A stretch of 64,000 nt of DNA, from positions 57,922 through 121,921 of the forward strand of contig CAMLRS010000010.1 of assembly GCA_946482515.1 (NCBI GenBank), written 5' to 3'. This document shows positions 6,475 through 16,430 of the stretch, piece after piece. Source of the stretch: an uncultured Flavobacteriales bacterium. Its GTDB lineage: Bacteria; Bacteroidota; Bacteroidia; Flavobacteriales; Crocinitomicaceae. Under the pieces are notes generated by a model. It had not been told where the DNA came from. It did no database searches and saw only the letters and a list, made by a program, of their open reading frames with translations. Made by a program: the position numbers and the translations under genes. The first letter of the stretch is position 1. Each line of letters begins with the position of its first letter.

Positions 6475-9048
6475 TCAATCCAGCTTCCCGGCCAGTGTGA
6501 AAGCGATGCGCTTGCTGAAATCAGCGTTACCGTCGACCGAAAAAGCCTCGATAACAGCCAGGTAAACACCCAGCTGTGCTTTGGTATTCTGATCATTGAT
6601 GCCGTCCCAGCTGAAATTGCCGAGCAAAGACAGTACTTCGCTTTTCACCAGCTCGCGTACCAGCCTCCCACGTTCGTCGTAAATCTTCACCGTAGCGATC
6701 ATTTCGCCCTGCGGCATGGTGTAGTAGAACAACAGCACGTCTTCAAAGCCGTCGTTGTCGGGCGAAAAGATAGAACTGATGGTGCCGAAATCGCCGTTTA
6801 CAGTAGCAATCATGTACTGCGAGTTCTGTCGGCCCGGCGTCCCAAAGCCGATGTTTTCGGCAGCCGTATGCCAGTTGGAAGCGCTGCTGGAAACACCGTT
6901 CGGATCGATGCGCTCGAGGGTTTTGTTTTCCGTATCGTCGATCAGGCTCAGGTGCCAGTCGGACGTGTAAGAAACGCGATCGAGTACAACGCCCTGGCAG
7001 ATCAGCAAAACAGTGGAAGAATCGTTGTTCATTAAAGGCAGATCCATTTGCAGGAAGGTGCCCGAAACAGCCTGCGGGAATTGCTGTAATTGAAAATTGC
7101 TGTCGGGTGTCAGGACAACATATTCACCCGGAAACAGCAGGTAGTGCGGTTCAATGAGCTCATTTCCGCTTATAGCACCGTCATCGTAGCGCGCCAGTTC
7201 GTACTGGTAGAGGTCGAGTACTTTGGCTGAGCGATTGTACAATTCCACGAAATCCGATCCTCCCGTTCCGGGATCAAACAGCAATTCGTTGATCACAAGA
7301 TCGCCGGGTTGCGGTGCTTCCGCCAGGGCGAATGTTCCGTTAACAGTCGTGCTGTTGCCCCAGCAATCGCTCACAGAACCGTAATTGAAACTGTAGAGCT
7401 GGCTTTGTGTAATCGCTTGTCCGAATGTGATGGTAACAGTGTCTGCAAAAGCAGCCGGTGCCGTGATGCCGGAAACGGTCAGCGAAGTGTTGGTCGTTAG
7501 CACGGCGTTGACCAGCGTGGTGGAATCCATTCCTTCGGAAAAAACGAGCTGTAATGTGGAAGGCGCCGTTGCCAGAACGGAAACGAGAGCAGGTGCTTCT
7601 GTATCCGGTGTGTCGTCGTAAACGCTGTTCTGCGCTCCGGGCGTCCCGCCGCTGATGGCATTGCTGGCAATCCAGTTGGAGCCATCCGGGCAGGGATCGT
7701 TGGGATTGATGAGCTCGAGGCTGTAACCGCCTTCCTGCTTGATCTCGTCGCGGTACCAATCGTCGGTGTAATTCACCCTGTTGATTTCAACCGAACCGGT
7801 ATCTTTCAGCACAACCGCATCGCTGGTGTTGTTGAGGCTTGGAAAAGCGCTCACCGTATAGCCGTCGGGATAAAAAGTAGCTGAAGAGGCTGCACACAGC
7901 ACTTTGTATTCGCCTGGCTGAATCCATCCGGAGACAATCGTACCATCGCCGGAAGCATCGCCGAGCTTCCAGCCCGTCAGATCGAAGTATTTCGTGCTGA
8001 CGTTATGAATTTCAACAAACTCGACGTCTGCGAGTCCCATCACAGGTGACGGATCGCACAAAAATTCGGTAATGATCACATCGCCCGGTTCCGGGATTTC
8101 ATTGACCAGGTATTCGAAACTGGTTACCAGATTGGTGGCCTGATTGCCGTTGGCGTCTTCGATCTCATTTACCGTCACGGTGTAGGTTTGCCCGTTGGAG
8201 AGCGAAGCGCCCAATTGCAGATGAATGAGCGACAGGTTGGAACCATCGAATGAAGCTGATGAAACAACGATAGCCGGCTCGAACGTATAATTTCCGGTCG
8301 TTACAGCTGCTGTACCTGCGATTGGCTCATCGAAGAGCAAATCGACCTGTGTTGGGGAAACAGCTGTTGCGGAAAGGAGTGCCGGGGCTTGTGTATCCAC
8401 GATTTCCGGACCGGCGTACAGATCGTCGAAGTAATACTTGGTAGCGTTGCTGGCTGTATAGGTTGCCCAAACGCCAGCATGCGTTCCGATGAGAGCTGTT
8501 ACATCCGTTCCGGAAGCCTGGAAAGCGAAATCGTTGCCACCGGCCGCATCGGTATAGAGCGACCACAATCCGGAGCCATCGCGAACAATGCGTATGCTAA
8601 TGTTAAACGAAGTAGCGATCTGGGCTGAAGGCCCGGCACAGATTTCCGTTTCCACGCCACCAACGATCTTTTTCAGACGAATAGCGTCTGTTGAGCCCGC
8701 TTCACCCAATTGCAGGAAGAAGCCATCGGGATTGGTTGTGAGATCAGCGGAAGTGCTGGTAAGATACACCCGGCCGAAATTTGCGGAAGACGGCGAAGTG
8801 ATGATTTTTACCCGAACGCGCCATTCCTGCCCGTCGAGTGTGGATAAGCCATGCGGTGTTGTGAGATACGAAGTAGCAGCAACGGTATTGGTCGTTTGCA
8901 GCTCCTGCGAAGCGTTAACGATGAAGGTTGTGCTCGTGCCTGTCCAAACCGGATTGGCGGTAAAATCGCCGTCGGAGAAGGATTCATTGAGTTGAGCGTT
9001 CAGAAGCAGCGGAAAAGCCAGCAGCAAAAGAGAGAAAAGCGGTTTCAT
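6475..9048 (-). CDS. secreted protein with two lamin-tail domains, Ig-like domains and a FlgD/CHU_C-like C-terminus
   Basis: An 857-residue exported protein. Signal peptide at about 1-19 (ending LLNAQ), then a concanavalin-like jelly roll (about 20-215). Next comes an Ig-like module starting DTQAPALLSATAVSP, then a lamin tail domain (GDVIITEFLCDPSP, VEFVEIHNVST, about 320-430). A second Ig-like module (DTEAPALVSVLA) and a second lamin tail domain (LVINELLFDPGTGGSDFVEL) follow. The tail contains IFSPDNDGFEDVLLFYY and VKIYDERGRLVREL, like FlgD-Ig/CHU_C tails of T9SS-exported proteins. It probably acts at the cell surface or outside the cell. Lamin-tail proteins are common in this phylum and usually uncharacterised. 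Confidence 0.85.
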   Translation of the reverse strand: MKPLFSLLLLAFPLLLNAQLNESFSDGDFTANPVWTGTSTTFIVNASQELQTTNTVAATSYLTTPHGLSTLDGQEWRVRVKIITSPSSANFGRVYLTSTSADLTTNPDGFFLQLGEAGSTDAIRLKKIVGGVETEICAGPSAQIATSFNISIRIVRDGSGLWSLYTDAAGGNDFAFQASGTDVTALIGTHAGVWATYTASNATKYYFDDLYAGPEIVDTQAPALLSATAVSPTQVDLLFDEPIAGTAAVTTGNYTFEPAIVVSSASFDGSNLSLIHLQLGASLSNGQTYTVTVNEIEDANGNQATNLVTSFEYLVNEIPEPGDVIITEFLCDPSPVMGLADVEFVEIHNVSTKYFDLTGWKLGDASGDGTIVSGWIQPGEYKVLCAASSATFYPDGYTVSAFPSLNNTSDAVVLKDTGSVEINRVNYTDDWYRDEIKQEGGYSLELINPNDPCPDGSNWIASNAISGGTPGAQNSVYDDTPDTEAPALVSVLATAPSTLQLVFSEGMDSTTLVNAVLTTNTSLTVSGITAPAAFADTVTITFGQAITQSQLYSFNYGSVSDCWGNSTTVNGTFALAEAPQPGDLVINELLFDPGTGGSDFVELYNRSAKVLDLYQYELARYDDGAISGNELIEPHYLLFPGEYVVLTPDSNFQLQQFPQAVSGTFLQMDLPLMNNDSSTVLLICQGVVLDRVSYTSDWHLSLIDDTENKTLERIDPNGVSSSASNWHTAAENIGFGTPGRQNSQYMIATVNGDFGTISSIFSPDNDGFEDVLLFYYTMPQGEMIATVKIYDERGRLVRELVKSEVLSLLGNFSWDGINDQNTKAQLGVYLAVIEAFSVDGNADFSKRIAFTLAGKLD

Positions 9049-9104
9049 AAATTCAGTTGTGCTAAAGATAGCAAAAACCGCTTATGTTGATCAGCTACTG
9101 CTGC

Positions 9105-9833
9105 TTACAGGTCGCGTATGGTTGGCGCGTCGTCTGTTTTCTTCTTTTTCTTTTTGGCTTTCTGATCGGCCGTTTTCCATTCATACGACCATTCGATCGA
9201 GAACAAATGCTCGTTGTAAGGATTGCCGGTATTGAAGCGGCGCCCGTAATAATACGTCAATCCGAGCTCCTGCGAATTGGGCAGGTCGATAGCGAGCGAC
9301 AAGCCATAACGTACGCGGTTGAAGCGGTCGCCGGTAGGACCGTTCTGCGGATTGTAGAAAAACTCGGTCGAGAATTCCGGCGTGAAGCGCGTGTCAGGAA
9401 TTTCCCAGGCAACGTAAGGCTTGATACGGAACGCCGGGTCGAGATCGGTTCCCGTAAGGACGTAATCGCCGAGAAAGATCTGGTAGCGGCCGCGTGCACC
9501 GAATTTGAAGTCGTTGATCTTATGACGGAAATCGGCATTGAAATTCAGTCGGTTGCCGTAAACCGTATTGCCGTTGTCTTCGTGCGAAGCGATGAACCGG
9601 TAATCGATCGAAGGGCGGAACCACTTGATGTGTTCGCTTTTCAGGCTGACTTCCTGGAACAGGGTTTGCCAGGTACCGGTGGTGCTGATCCGGGCATTCG
9701 TCTGGAAGCCGGCGGTAAGATCGTTGAAGATTTCCCGCTTGATACCGGCGCCGAGCCAGATTTCAGCGCGGTCCTGCGCATAGCCGTTCAGCACGAACAG
9801 GCAAATGCCGGCCAGGCAAGCAATGGATCTCAT
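9105..9833 (-). CDS. DUF2490 domain-containing outer-membrane protein
   Basis: A 242-residue protein with a signal peptide (MRSIACLAGICLFVLNGYAQ) and repeated amphipathic strands ending in aromatic residues (AEIWLGAGIKREIF, FRPSIDYRFIASHED, LGLTYYYGRRFN). This matches the DUF2490 family of predicted beta-barrel proteins. The C-terminal ~20 residues are lysine-rich (KAKKKKKKTDD), unusual for a barrel and perhaps periplasmic. The start overlaps the stop of the upstream lipoprotein gene by 4 nt (ATGA), so translation is probably coupled. No function is known for the family. Confidence 0.82.
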   Translation of the reverse strand: MRSIACLAGICLFVLNGYAQDRAEIWLGAGIKREIFNDLTAGFQTNARISTTGTWQTLFQEVSLKSEHIKWFRPSIDYRFIASHEDNGNTVYGNRLNFNADFRHKINDFKFGARGRYQIFLGDYVLTGTDLDPAFRIKPYVAWEIPDTRFTPEFSTEFFYNPQNGPTGDRFNRVRYGLSLAIDLPNSQELGLTYYYGRRFNTGNPYNEHLFSIEWSYEWKTADQKAKKKKKKTDDAPTIRDL

Positions 9834-10216
9834 TTTTTGAGGATGATTTCGCCCAGGTCAATCACCGACTTCTTCTTGTCGATGGTTACCGTGATCTTCA
9901 CTTCCTTTTCAGCGCTTGGACATTCTGCGCAGTCCTCGTAAGCAAAAATGGTATACGTACCGTTTTCGAGGTATTTGAATTCAAAAGAGCCATCGTAGCT
10001 GGCATCCATTTTATCATCGTAAGTCTGGTCCTTATCACCGTAGATGATGAACACATCTTCTTTTGCGCCGTCGTATTCGCTGATCAGCGTTCCGACAGAG
10101 TTGTAGTTATGAATGTAGATTTTGCCTTTGATGGTTGAGGTACCGCCTTCGCCTTCTACTTTCTTGCAGGCCGACAGCCCGAATGTCGCCGCAGCGATAA
10201 AGATCCATTGTTTCAT
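9830..10216 (-). CDS. small lipoprotein with a carboxypeptidase-regulatory-like fold
   Basis: A 128-residue protein with a lipoprotein signal (FGLSAC, lipid-modified Cys about residue 17). A single domain follows with the pattern SYDGSFEFKYLENGTYTIFAY, typical of small beta-sandwich modules of the CarboxypepD_reg/SpaA type. An ECAEC pair near residue 97 could form a disulfide. It is the first gene of a two-gene transcript with the DUF2490 barrel, so the two may work together at the outer membrane. Promoter-like TAACTTTA lies about 24 nt upstream. No specific function can be assigned. Confidence 0.75.
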   Translation of the reverse strand: MKQWIFIAAATFGLSACKKVEGEGGTSTIKGKIYIHNYNSVGTLISEYDGAKEDVFIIYGDKDQTYDDKMDASYDGSFEFKYLENGTYTIFAYEDCAECPSAEKEVKITVTIDKKKSVIDLGEIILKK

Positions 10217-10239
10217 ACAATAGTTTATTTGGAGAGCAT

Positions 10240-10247
10240 AAAGTTAC
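10240..10247 (-). promoter_or_regulatory. -7-like box (TAACTTTA) of the lipoprotein/DUF2490 pair
   Basis: Minus-strand TAACTTTA, one mismatch from TAnnTTTG. It would give a leader of about 15-18 nt before the ATG at 10216. Confidence 0.4.
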
Positions 10248-10391
10248 CAAGCATTTATCAAGCCCGGATACGGTATAGATGTAAAAACTTTAACCGTGGT
10301 TGTAAATAATGTGATCATTTTATTAAATAACCTTTAAATGATACAACCATTTCGTATAATTATCATCTATTATAGGTAAACTCTCCTACAC

Positions 10392-13364
10392 ATGATTACA
10401 CGCTTACCTCATTTCATTATCACTGCGTTAGCCTTATTTCTTCCGTTCTGGGGAAAATCGCAGGTGATCATTAACGAATATTCCTGTTCCAATGTTGCCG
10501 GGCCTACGGATGCTTTCGGCGAGCGGGAAGACTGGATCGAGCTCTACAACATGGGAGCTGCTGCTGTCGACCTGACAGGTTACTTTCTTTCCGATAAAGA
10601 AACAAACCTCGACAAATGGGAAATTCCTTCGGGGAATATCGCGCCGGGCGGCTATACAATGGTGTATTGCTCGGGCCGAAACACCGTTTCCGGGACACAG
10701 CTTCACCCGAATTTCAAGCTCACGCAAACCGAAGGCGAATGGATCATCCTCACACGTCCGAACGGCGTTGTACAGGATTCCATCAAGATCGTGCACATGA
10801 CGAAAGAAAACCATTCCGTTGGACGTGAAACCAATGCGGCCAGCACGTGGAAACTCTTTATGTCGCCAACGCCTGGAGCACCGAATTCTGGAGCCATCAA
10901 TTTTTACACACCGACGCCGGTCATGGATATCGCACCGGGATTCTATGGTGGCGCACAATCGGTAACGATTACCTGTTCCGCTCCGGGAGCAACGATCCGT
11001 TATACGACCAACGGTTCAGAGCCAACAGCCGCTTCAACGCTGTATGCCGGGCCGGTAGCCATTAATTCCACGACTGTTTTGCGGGCCAAAGCCTTCAGCG
11101 CGGACCAACCGAGCTTTTGTGCTTCCAATACTTACTTTATCAATGTGAGTCATACGATTCCGGTGGTTTCAGTTGCCGGAACACAAGTGTTTGACCTCAT
11201 TGCCAATGGTAACGGCTGGAGCACCAACTACAAAGGATGTTTCGAGTACTTCGAAGCCGACGGTTCCTTCATCGATGAAGGCGAAGGCGATTTCAACAAG
11301 CACGGAAACGACTCCTGGGCTTACGATCAGCGTGGTTTCGACTACATCATGCGCGACCAGTTTGGCTACAACGATGCCATCTCCCACCAGATTTTCCCGT
11401 TCAAAGACCGGGATGATTTCCAGAAAGTGATCCTCAAGCCGGCTGCCAACGATAACGTTTCGTTCGAAGACGGTGCGCATATCCGCGATGCCTTCGTACA
11501 CACGCTGTCCCAGAAAGCCGACCTGAAAATGGACGAGCGTACCTGGCAGCCTTGTATCGTTTACCTCAATGGCGAATACTGGGGCGTTTACGAAGTGCGT
11601 GAGAAAGTCGACGATTCAGACTTCACCGAACATTACTACCAGCAGGATAAATTCAACATCCAGTACCTCAAAACCTGGGGTGGAACGTGGGAAGAATACG
11701 GCGCGCCGAATGCCATTCCGGCATGGAACGCATTGCGTACCTTCATCAACACCAACAACATGGGTGTCGCGGCCAATTTCGAGAATGTCGATACGACATT
11801 GAACTGGGAATCGCTTATCGACTACTTCATTATCAATTCCTACATCGTAAGTCAGGACTGGTTGAATTACAACACCGGCTGGTGGCGTGGACTCGACCCT
11901 GCCGGCGATAAAGAGCGCTGGCGCTATACGCTTTGGGATATGGATGCGTCCTTCGGGCATTACATCAATTACACCGGTATTCCAGACCCAACTGCCAATG
12001 CCGATCCGTGTAACGTGGAAAACCTTCCAAACCCGGGAGGACAAGGCCATACGGATATTCTCGAGAAGCTCATCGACGAAAACCCGGTTGTGGAGCAATA
12101 CTACATTGCGCGCTATGCCGACCTTATCAATACACACTTCTCCTGTGATTACATGAATTTCCTGCTCGACAGTATGATCAATAAGATCGATCCGGAAATG
12201 AACGGACAGTGCACGAAATGGGGTGGAAATACCTACGCAGGCTGGCAGGCAAATGTTCAGCAGCTGCGCGATTTCATCGATGCGCGTTGCGTTGCACTCG
12301 AGCAGGGATTGATCGATTGTTACAGCCTTACCGGTCCGTATCAGCTGGTCGTAGACGTAGATCCTCCGGGGGCGGGCGAAGTGAAAGTGAACTCCATCTG
12401 GGCGCCAACTTACCCCTGGAATGCCGAATACTTTGGAGGCATGAACACCAACTTCATCGCACAGGCGAATACTGGTTATATGTTCTCGCACTGGGAATAC
12501 ACTACCGGTCCTATGCTGCTGCCGGATACCCAGGATACCAACTCCCTGGTGATGAACGGTCCTGAAAACGTAACGGCTGTGTTCATTGTCGAAAACCCGG
12601 ATATCGACGGCGACGGCATCCTGAACGAAGACGAGGCGACACATGGAACCGATCCGAATAATCCGGATACCGACGGCGATGGCATCAACGACGGACAGGA
12701 AGTTGCCAACGGTTCCGATCCGACCGATCCGTGCGATCCGGTGGATACCGACTGCGACCCTGACGGAGATGGCTTGACCAACGGCGAAGAAGCAACTACC
12801 GGAACCGATCCAAACAACCCGGATACTGACGGCGACGGCTTCAACGACGGAACGGAAGTCACAAATGGCTCCGATCCATTGAACCCTTGTGATCCGGATG
12901 ATTCCGATCCGGAATGCCAGATCGATACCGACGGTGACGGATTGACTGATAACTTTGAAATTGTGATCGGAACCGATCCGAACAATCCGGATACGGACGG
13001 CGATGGATTGACCGACGGTGCTGAAATTACCGGCGAATCCGATCCGCTTGATCCGTGTGATCCGCTTCCGATGGCTGATAACTGCTTCAACGGTATCTTC
13101 ATGCCAACCGGTTTCTCACCAAACGGCGACGGTCTGAACGATCTGCTTGCTCCGAAAGTGGGCCGCGACGTGAAGAAATTTACCTGGTACCTCTACGATC
13201 GCTGGGGCAACCGCATGGTGATGTCTTCAGATACAGCCTTCAAATGGGATGGACGCTTCAATGGCGTACTGATCAACACAGGAGTTTACGCCTACATGAT
13301 CGACGTAGAATTCGTCGACGGTCGCAAGGAAACATTGTCAGGTAACGTCACTGTAACACGCTAG
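10392..13364 (+). CDS. secreted CotH-kinase protein with lamin-tail, chitobiase-C, TSP3 repeats and T9SS type B tail
   Basis: A 990-residue exported protein. Signal peptide about 1-23. Lamin tail domain about 24-135 (VIINEYSC, EDWIELYNMGAAAVDLTGY). Chitobiase/hexosaminidase C-terminal-like module about 175-250 (ATIRYTTNGSEPTAA). CotH kinase-like domain about 260-640, with NGEYWGVYEVREKVDD and the acidic WDMDASFGH motif. An InlB-B-repeat-like segment follows (GYMFSHWEY). Four or more calcium-binding thrombospondin type 3 repeats come next (DPNNPDTDGDGINDGQEV). It ends in a gliding-motility-type CHU_C domain (GFSPNGDGLNDLL, WYLYDRWGNRM) that directs T9SS export. The porP/sprF-like gene follows after 2 nt, the common pairing for type B tails. 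The CotH module suggests phosphorylation of exported proteins, an inference from spore-coat CotH kinases. Confidence 0.9.
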   Translation: MITRLPHFIITALALFLPFWGKSQVIINEYSCSNVAGPTDAFGEREDWIELYNMGAAAVDLTGYFLSDKETNLDKWEIPSGNIAPGGYTMVYCSGRNTVSGTQLHPNFKLTQTEGEWIILTRPNGVVQDSIKIVHMTKENHSVGRETNAASTWKLFMSPTPGAPNSGAINFYTPTPVMDIAPGFYGGAQSVTITCSAPGATIRYTTNGSEPTAASTLYAGPVAINSTTVLRAKAFSADQPSFCASNTYFINVSHTIPVVSVAGTQVFDLIANGNGWSTNYKGCFEYFEADGSFIDEGEGDFNKHGNDSWAYDQRGFDYIMRDQFGYNDAISHQIFPFKDRDDFQKVILKPAANDNVSFEDGAHIRDAFVHTLSQKADLKMDERTWQPCIVYLNGEYWGVYEVREKVDDSDFTEHYYQQDKFNIQYLKTWGGTWEEYGAPNAIPAWNALRTFINTNNMGVAANFENVDTTLNWESLIDYFIINSYIVSQDWLNYNTGWWRGLDPAGDKERWRYTLWDMDASFGHYINYTGIPDPTANADPCNVENLPNPGGQGHTDILEKLIDENPVVEQYYIARYADLINTHFSCDYMNFLLDSMINKIDPEMNGQCTKWGGNTYAGWQANVQQLRDFIDARCVALEQGLIDCYSLTGPYQLVVDVDPPGAGEVKVNSIWAPTYPWNAEYFGGMNTNFIAQANTGYMFSHWEYTTGPMLLPDTQDTNSLVMNGPENVTAVFIVENPDIDGDGILNEDEATHGTDPNNPDTDGDGINDGQEVANGSDPTDPCDPVDTDCDPDGDGLTNGEEATTGTDPNNPDTDGDGFNDGTEVTNGSDPLNPCDPDDSDPECQIDTDGDGLTDNFEIVIGTDPNNPDTDGDGLTDGAEITGESDPLDPCDPLPMADNCFNGIFMPTGFSPNGDGLNDLLAPKVGRDVKKFTWYLYDRWGNRMVMSSDTAFKWDGRFNGVLINTGVYAYMIDVEFVDGRKETLSGNVTVTR

Positions 13365-13366
13365 TC

Positions 13367-14401
13367 ATGAAAAAGCTGTTCCTTTTCATTGCATCGGCCG
13401 GGATGGCTGCCGCAGTGTCGGCCCAGGACCTGCATTTCTCGCAGGTGCTGCAATCACCGGTTTTGCTTAATCCGGGCGCGGTGGGAGTTTACGACGGCTG
13501 GGAACGTGCGGTGATCCATCACCGCAACCAGTGGCTGGGCGCGAACACGCAATTCATGTCAACGGCCATTGCGGCAGACGTCACCTTCTTTAAAAATCCG
13601 CGCCGGAATACGGCTTACCTCGGAATGGGATTGTCGTTCTACAACGACGTCGGCGGCGATGCCAAGTTTGGTATCCAGACCGGTTCCATGACGTTTTCAG
13701 GAATTTTGCCTATCGGTTCGGCAAGCCAGCTTTCACTGGGGATCCAGGCCGGTTTTGGTTCGCGCAAAGGCGATATGTCGCGATTGTTATACGAAAGCCA
13801 GTGGACAGGCGCCGGATTTGATCCGACAGTTGCGTCCGGCGAAGGAGATGCGCTGAACGCGTTCCAATACCTCGATGCTTCAACAGGGATTTTCTACCAG
13901 TTCGATGGCGGACAATCGACTTTTGCCCGTAACAACGACATGAAATTCCAGGCGGGTCTGGCCGTTTACCATGCCAATGCCCCGCAGATGAAATACCGTT
14001 TGGGTGGAACGGAGAAACTGGCGCGCAAATACGTTGGTATGATGAACTACGCGATGGACCTTCCATCAACTTCCTGGGGATTTGATGTGCAATTCGTGCA
14101 GTTCATTCAGGGTGGTCATTACGAAACGATCTTCGGTGGTTTGCTCCGCAAGCGCTTCCGTGAAGGAACGAAACAGACCGGTTTCAGCCAGGATGCTTCG
14201 TTTGGTTTCGGTAGCTATTTCCGTATGAAAGATGCCATCATTCCGACCATTCAGATCGACTTCAAAGGTTTCCGTTTCGGTTTATCGTACGACATCACGG
14301 TTTCTGCCTTGCGCAAAGCCTACAGCGCCGGAAGTATCGAGCTTTCACTCAGCTACACGAACTTCCACCACGCGCTGTTCAAGCGTCGCAATACCTGGTA
14401 A
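13367..14401 (+). CDS. PorP/SprF family type IX secretion membrane protein
   Basis: A 344-residue outer-membrane beta-barrel with a signal peptide (about 1-19, ending VSAQ). The family start DLHFSQVLQSPVLLNPGAVG is followed by WERAVIHHRNQW, both typical of PorP/SprF proteins. The C-terminus is rich in aromatic strands (RFGLSYDITVSAL, IELSLSYTNFHHALF). SprF is needed for SprB secretion in Flavobacterium, and PorP for gingipain export in Porphyromonas. Here the gene is 2 nt after the CotH-kinase protein with a CHU_C tail, so it is probably its dedicated secretion or anchoring partner. Confidence 0.93.
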   Translation: MKKLFLFIASAGMAAAVSAQDLHFSQVLQSPVLLNPGAVGVYDGWERAVIHHRNQWLGANTQFMSTAIAADVTFFKNPRRNTAYLGMGLSFYNDVGGDAKFGIQTGSMTFSGILPIGSASQLSLGIQAGFGSRKGDMSRLLYESQWTGAGFDPTVASGEGDALNAFQYLDASTGIFYQFDGGQSTFARNNDMKFQAGLAVYHANAPQMKYRLGGTEKLARKYVGMMNYAMDLPSTSWGFDVQFVQFIQGGHYETIFGGLLRKRFREGTKQTGFSQDASFGFGSYFRMKDAIIPTIQIDFKGFRFGLSYDITVSALRKAYSAGSIELSLSYTNFHHALFKRRNTW

Positions 14402-14406
14402 CTTTA

Positions 14407-14452
14407 AAATTCAGAATGCATAATTGTGCATTCTGAATTATGCATTTTGCAT
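14407..14452. repeat. GCATTCTGAATTATGC-type repeat overlapping a stop codon
   Basis: Two inverted AATTCAGAATGCATAATT-like units followed by a decayed one (TATGCATTTTGCATT). The TAA stop of the convergent SSP411 gene lies within it, so its last residues (MQNA) are repeat-encoded. It is the same family as 25184-25217, 33390-33425 and the tandem array at 35447-35564. Confidence 0.8.
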
Positions 14453-16408
14453 TGAAGAAAGGGCTTCTTCGACAGTTGTCGTTCGTGGAAAACACATGGA
14501 ATCGCCGCACAAAACGTAGCTTTTGGCTTCATCCGGTAGATAGATCAGCTTGAACCGATGGGAAACATGCTGCTGTAATTCCTGGCGTTCTTCAAACGTA
14601 TGATTTCCGTAAACGTGCAGCACATAACGTGGCTGTAGAAAACGCTGCAATAACAACGCCCAGCTGGAATAGCCCGATCCGTATTGTTCCATGCCGTCGA
14701 GCATGTTTTGCAATTGCTGTCGCGCCATTTGCTCCCATTTTTCCTGTTCGGTGATCTGCGAAAGCGTTAAGAGATTATGCGCCATCACACCGTTGGTGGA
14801 AGGGATCACGTTGTCGTGCAATTCCATTTTTCGGGCAATCAGCTCATTATCCGATGAGGTGAAAAAGAACATCCCGGAAGCGCTGTCAAAGAAACGATCG
14901 ATTGCCGTTCCGGTCAATGCTTTTGCGTGTTCGAGCCAATCAGCATCACCGGTTGCCTGGTACAATTCCAGGAAAGCTTCAATGGTAAATGCATAGTCGT
15001 CTAGCAAACCTTCGATAAAGGATTTTCCGTTCTGTCGCGTGTGCCAGAGGCGGTTGTCTTCGCGCAGCTGGTGCTGAACGATCCATTTTCCGCAGCTCAG
15101 TGCTAACGACAAATAACTGCTGTCGTTCAGCGCCCGGAAAGCATCTGTGAGCCCGGTAATGGTCATCGCGTTCCACGCCGTTAAGCACTTGGTATCGGTA
15201 ACCGGTGCGATGCGGCGTTTCCGTTCGGCAAAAAGCTGATCGCAGGCCTGCTGGATGCGTTCATTCGTGATTTCAGGATGGCGGGCAGTGAATGCTTCCC
15301 AGGTTTCGTTGCGCAGCAACACCCACATTTCTTCTTCCCAGTAACCTTTGTTCTGCGGATTGTACAATTCGAGGAACCACGTGGCGTCGTTGCCAAGGAT
15401 AGCGCGGATTTCGTCGGGCGTCCAGACATAGTATTTCCCTTCCACGCCTTCGCTGTCGGCGTCCTGTGCGGCATACAAACCGCCTTCGGGCGATCGCATT
15501 TCGCGTTCCAGCCAGTGCAACGTTGTTTCGAGCACGCGCTGGTATTCGGGTTGTGGATCGTAGCGGTAAGCTTGTGCGTATAACGAAAGCAATTGGCCGT
15601 TGTCATAAAGCATTTTTTCGAAATGCGGGATCTTCCACAGCATATCGACTGAATAGCGGGAGAAACCGCCACCGAGTTGATCGTAAATGCCGCCCATGGC
15701 CATTTTTCGAAGCGTCAGGCTCACGTGATCGCGCACCAGGCCGTGTTGTTTCCATTCGGCGTAATGCAGCAGGAACAGGTAATTATTCGGCAACGGGAAT
15801 TTCGGTGCGTGCGTCGGGCCACCTTCCACGTTGTCCATTTTCGGCATCCAGCGACGAACCAGCTCGGGTAGCTTGTCTTCCGGCAGATCGCTCACAGGTG
15901 CTGCTACAGCGATCAGTTCACTGGCCGCAATGCCTTCGGTGAGCTGCGTAGCGTATTCGAGCATTTTTTCAGGTTTGGAAACGTGCATGTGCTGCAAGCT
16001 GCGCAGGATGTGCATCCATTGTTCTTTCGGGAAATACGTTCCTCCGTAAACAGGTCTTCCGTCTGGCAGGGTGAAGCAATTCAACGGCCAGCCGCCGCGC
16101 TGGGTCATGAGCTGAACGGCGTTCATGTACACCTGGTCCACATCCGGGCGCTCTTCGCGATCGACTTTGATGCAAACGAAGAATTTGTTCATCAAAGCAG
16201 CCACTTCTTCGTCTTCGAAGCTTTCGTGCTCCATCACGTGGCACCAGTGACAGGAAGAATAGCCAACCGATACCAGGACGAGCTTGTTTTCCTGCGTTGC
16301 GCGTTCAAAAGCCGCTTTCGACCAGGCCACCCAATTTACCGGATTGTGCGCATGCTGCTGCAGGTAAAGACTCGATTCCTGTATCAGATCGTTGGTGTAG
16401 TGTTCCAT
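14438..16408 (-). CDS. thioredoxin domain-containing protein, SSP411/YyaL family
   Basis: A 656-residue cytosolic protein. The N-terminal thioredoxin-like domain (DUF255, about 1-165) has the C53-H-W-C56 pair in [14 protein letters not shown] and the family-specific [20 protein letters not shown]. The remainder is an (alpha/alpha)6 glycosidase-like region (about 180-600) containing [17 protein letters not shown] and [13 protein letters not shown]. The family is widespread, related to mammalian spermatogenesis-associated protein 20, and its substrate is unknown. Four nt separate a TACTTTTA box from the ATG. The last codons and the stop come from an intergenic repeat. Divergent from the SGNH-MBOAT genes. 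Confidence 0.92.
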   Translation of the reverse strand: MEHYTNDLIQESSLYLQQHAHNPVNWVAWSKAAFERATQENKLVLVSVGYSSCHWCHVMEHESFEDEEVAALMNKFFVCIKVDREERPDVDQVYMNAVQLMTQRGGWPLNCFTLPDGRPVYGGTYFPKEQWMHILRSLQHMHVSKPEKMLEYATQLTEGIAASELIAVAAPVSDLPEDKLPELVRRWMPKMDNVEGGPTHAPKFPLPNNYLFLLHYAEWKQHGLVRDHVSLTLRKMAMGGIYDQLGGGFSRYSVDMLWKIPHFEKMLYDNGQLLSLYAQAYRYDPQPEYQRVLETTLHWLEREMRSPEGGLYAAQDADSEGVEGKYYVWTPDEIRAILGNDATWFLELYNPQNKGYWEEEMWVLLRNETWEAFTARHPEITNERIQQACDQLFAERKRRIAPVTDTKCLTAWNAMTITGLTDAFRALNDSSYLSLALSCGKWIVQHQLREDNRLWHTRQNGKSFIEGLLDDYAFTIEAFLELYQATGDADWLEHAKALTGTAIDRFFDSASGMFFFTSSDNELIARKMELHDNVIPSTNGVMAHNLLTLSQITEQEKWEQMARQQLQNMLDGMEQYGSGYSSWALLLQRFLQPRYVLHVYGNHTFEERQELQQHVSHRFKLIYLPDEAKSYVLCGDSMCFPRTTTVEEALSSMQNA

Positions 16409-16412
16409 ATCG

Positions 16413-16420
16413 TAAAAGTA
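16413..16420 (-). promoter_or_regulatory. -7-like box (TACTTTTA) of the SSP411 gene
   Basis: Minus-strand TACTTTTA, then CGAT, then ATG. The 4-nt gap is the same as at purN and prfB, consistent with leaderless transcription. Confidence 0.45.
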
Positions 16421-16430
16421 AGGCTAATGA

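Noticed and set aside
12476..13102. Ser/Pro/Gly-repeat frame opposite the CotH-kinase gene
   Set aside because: It mirrors the Asp/Gly-rich TSP3 repeats of the real gene and has no independent support.
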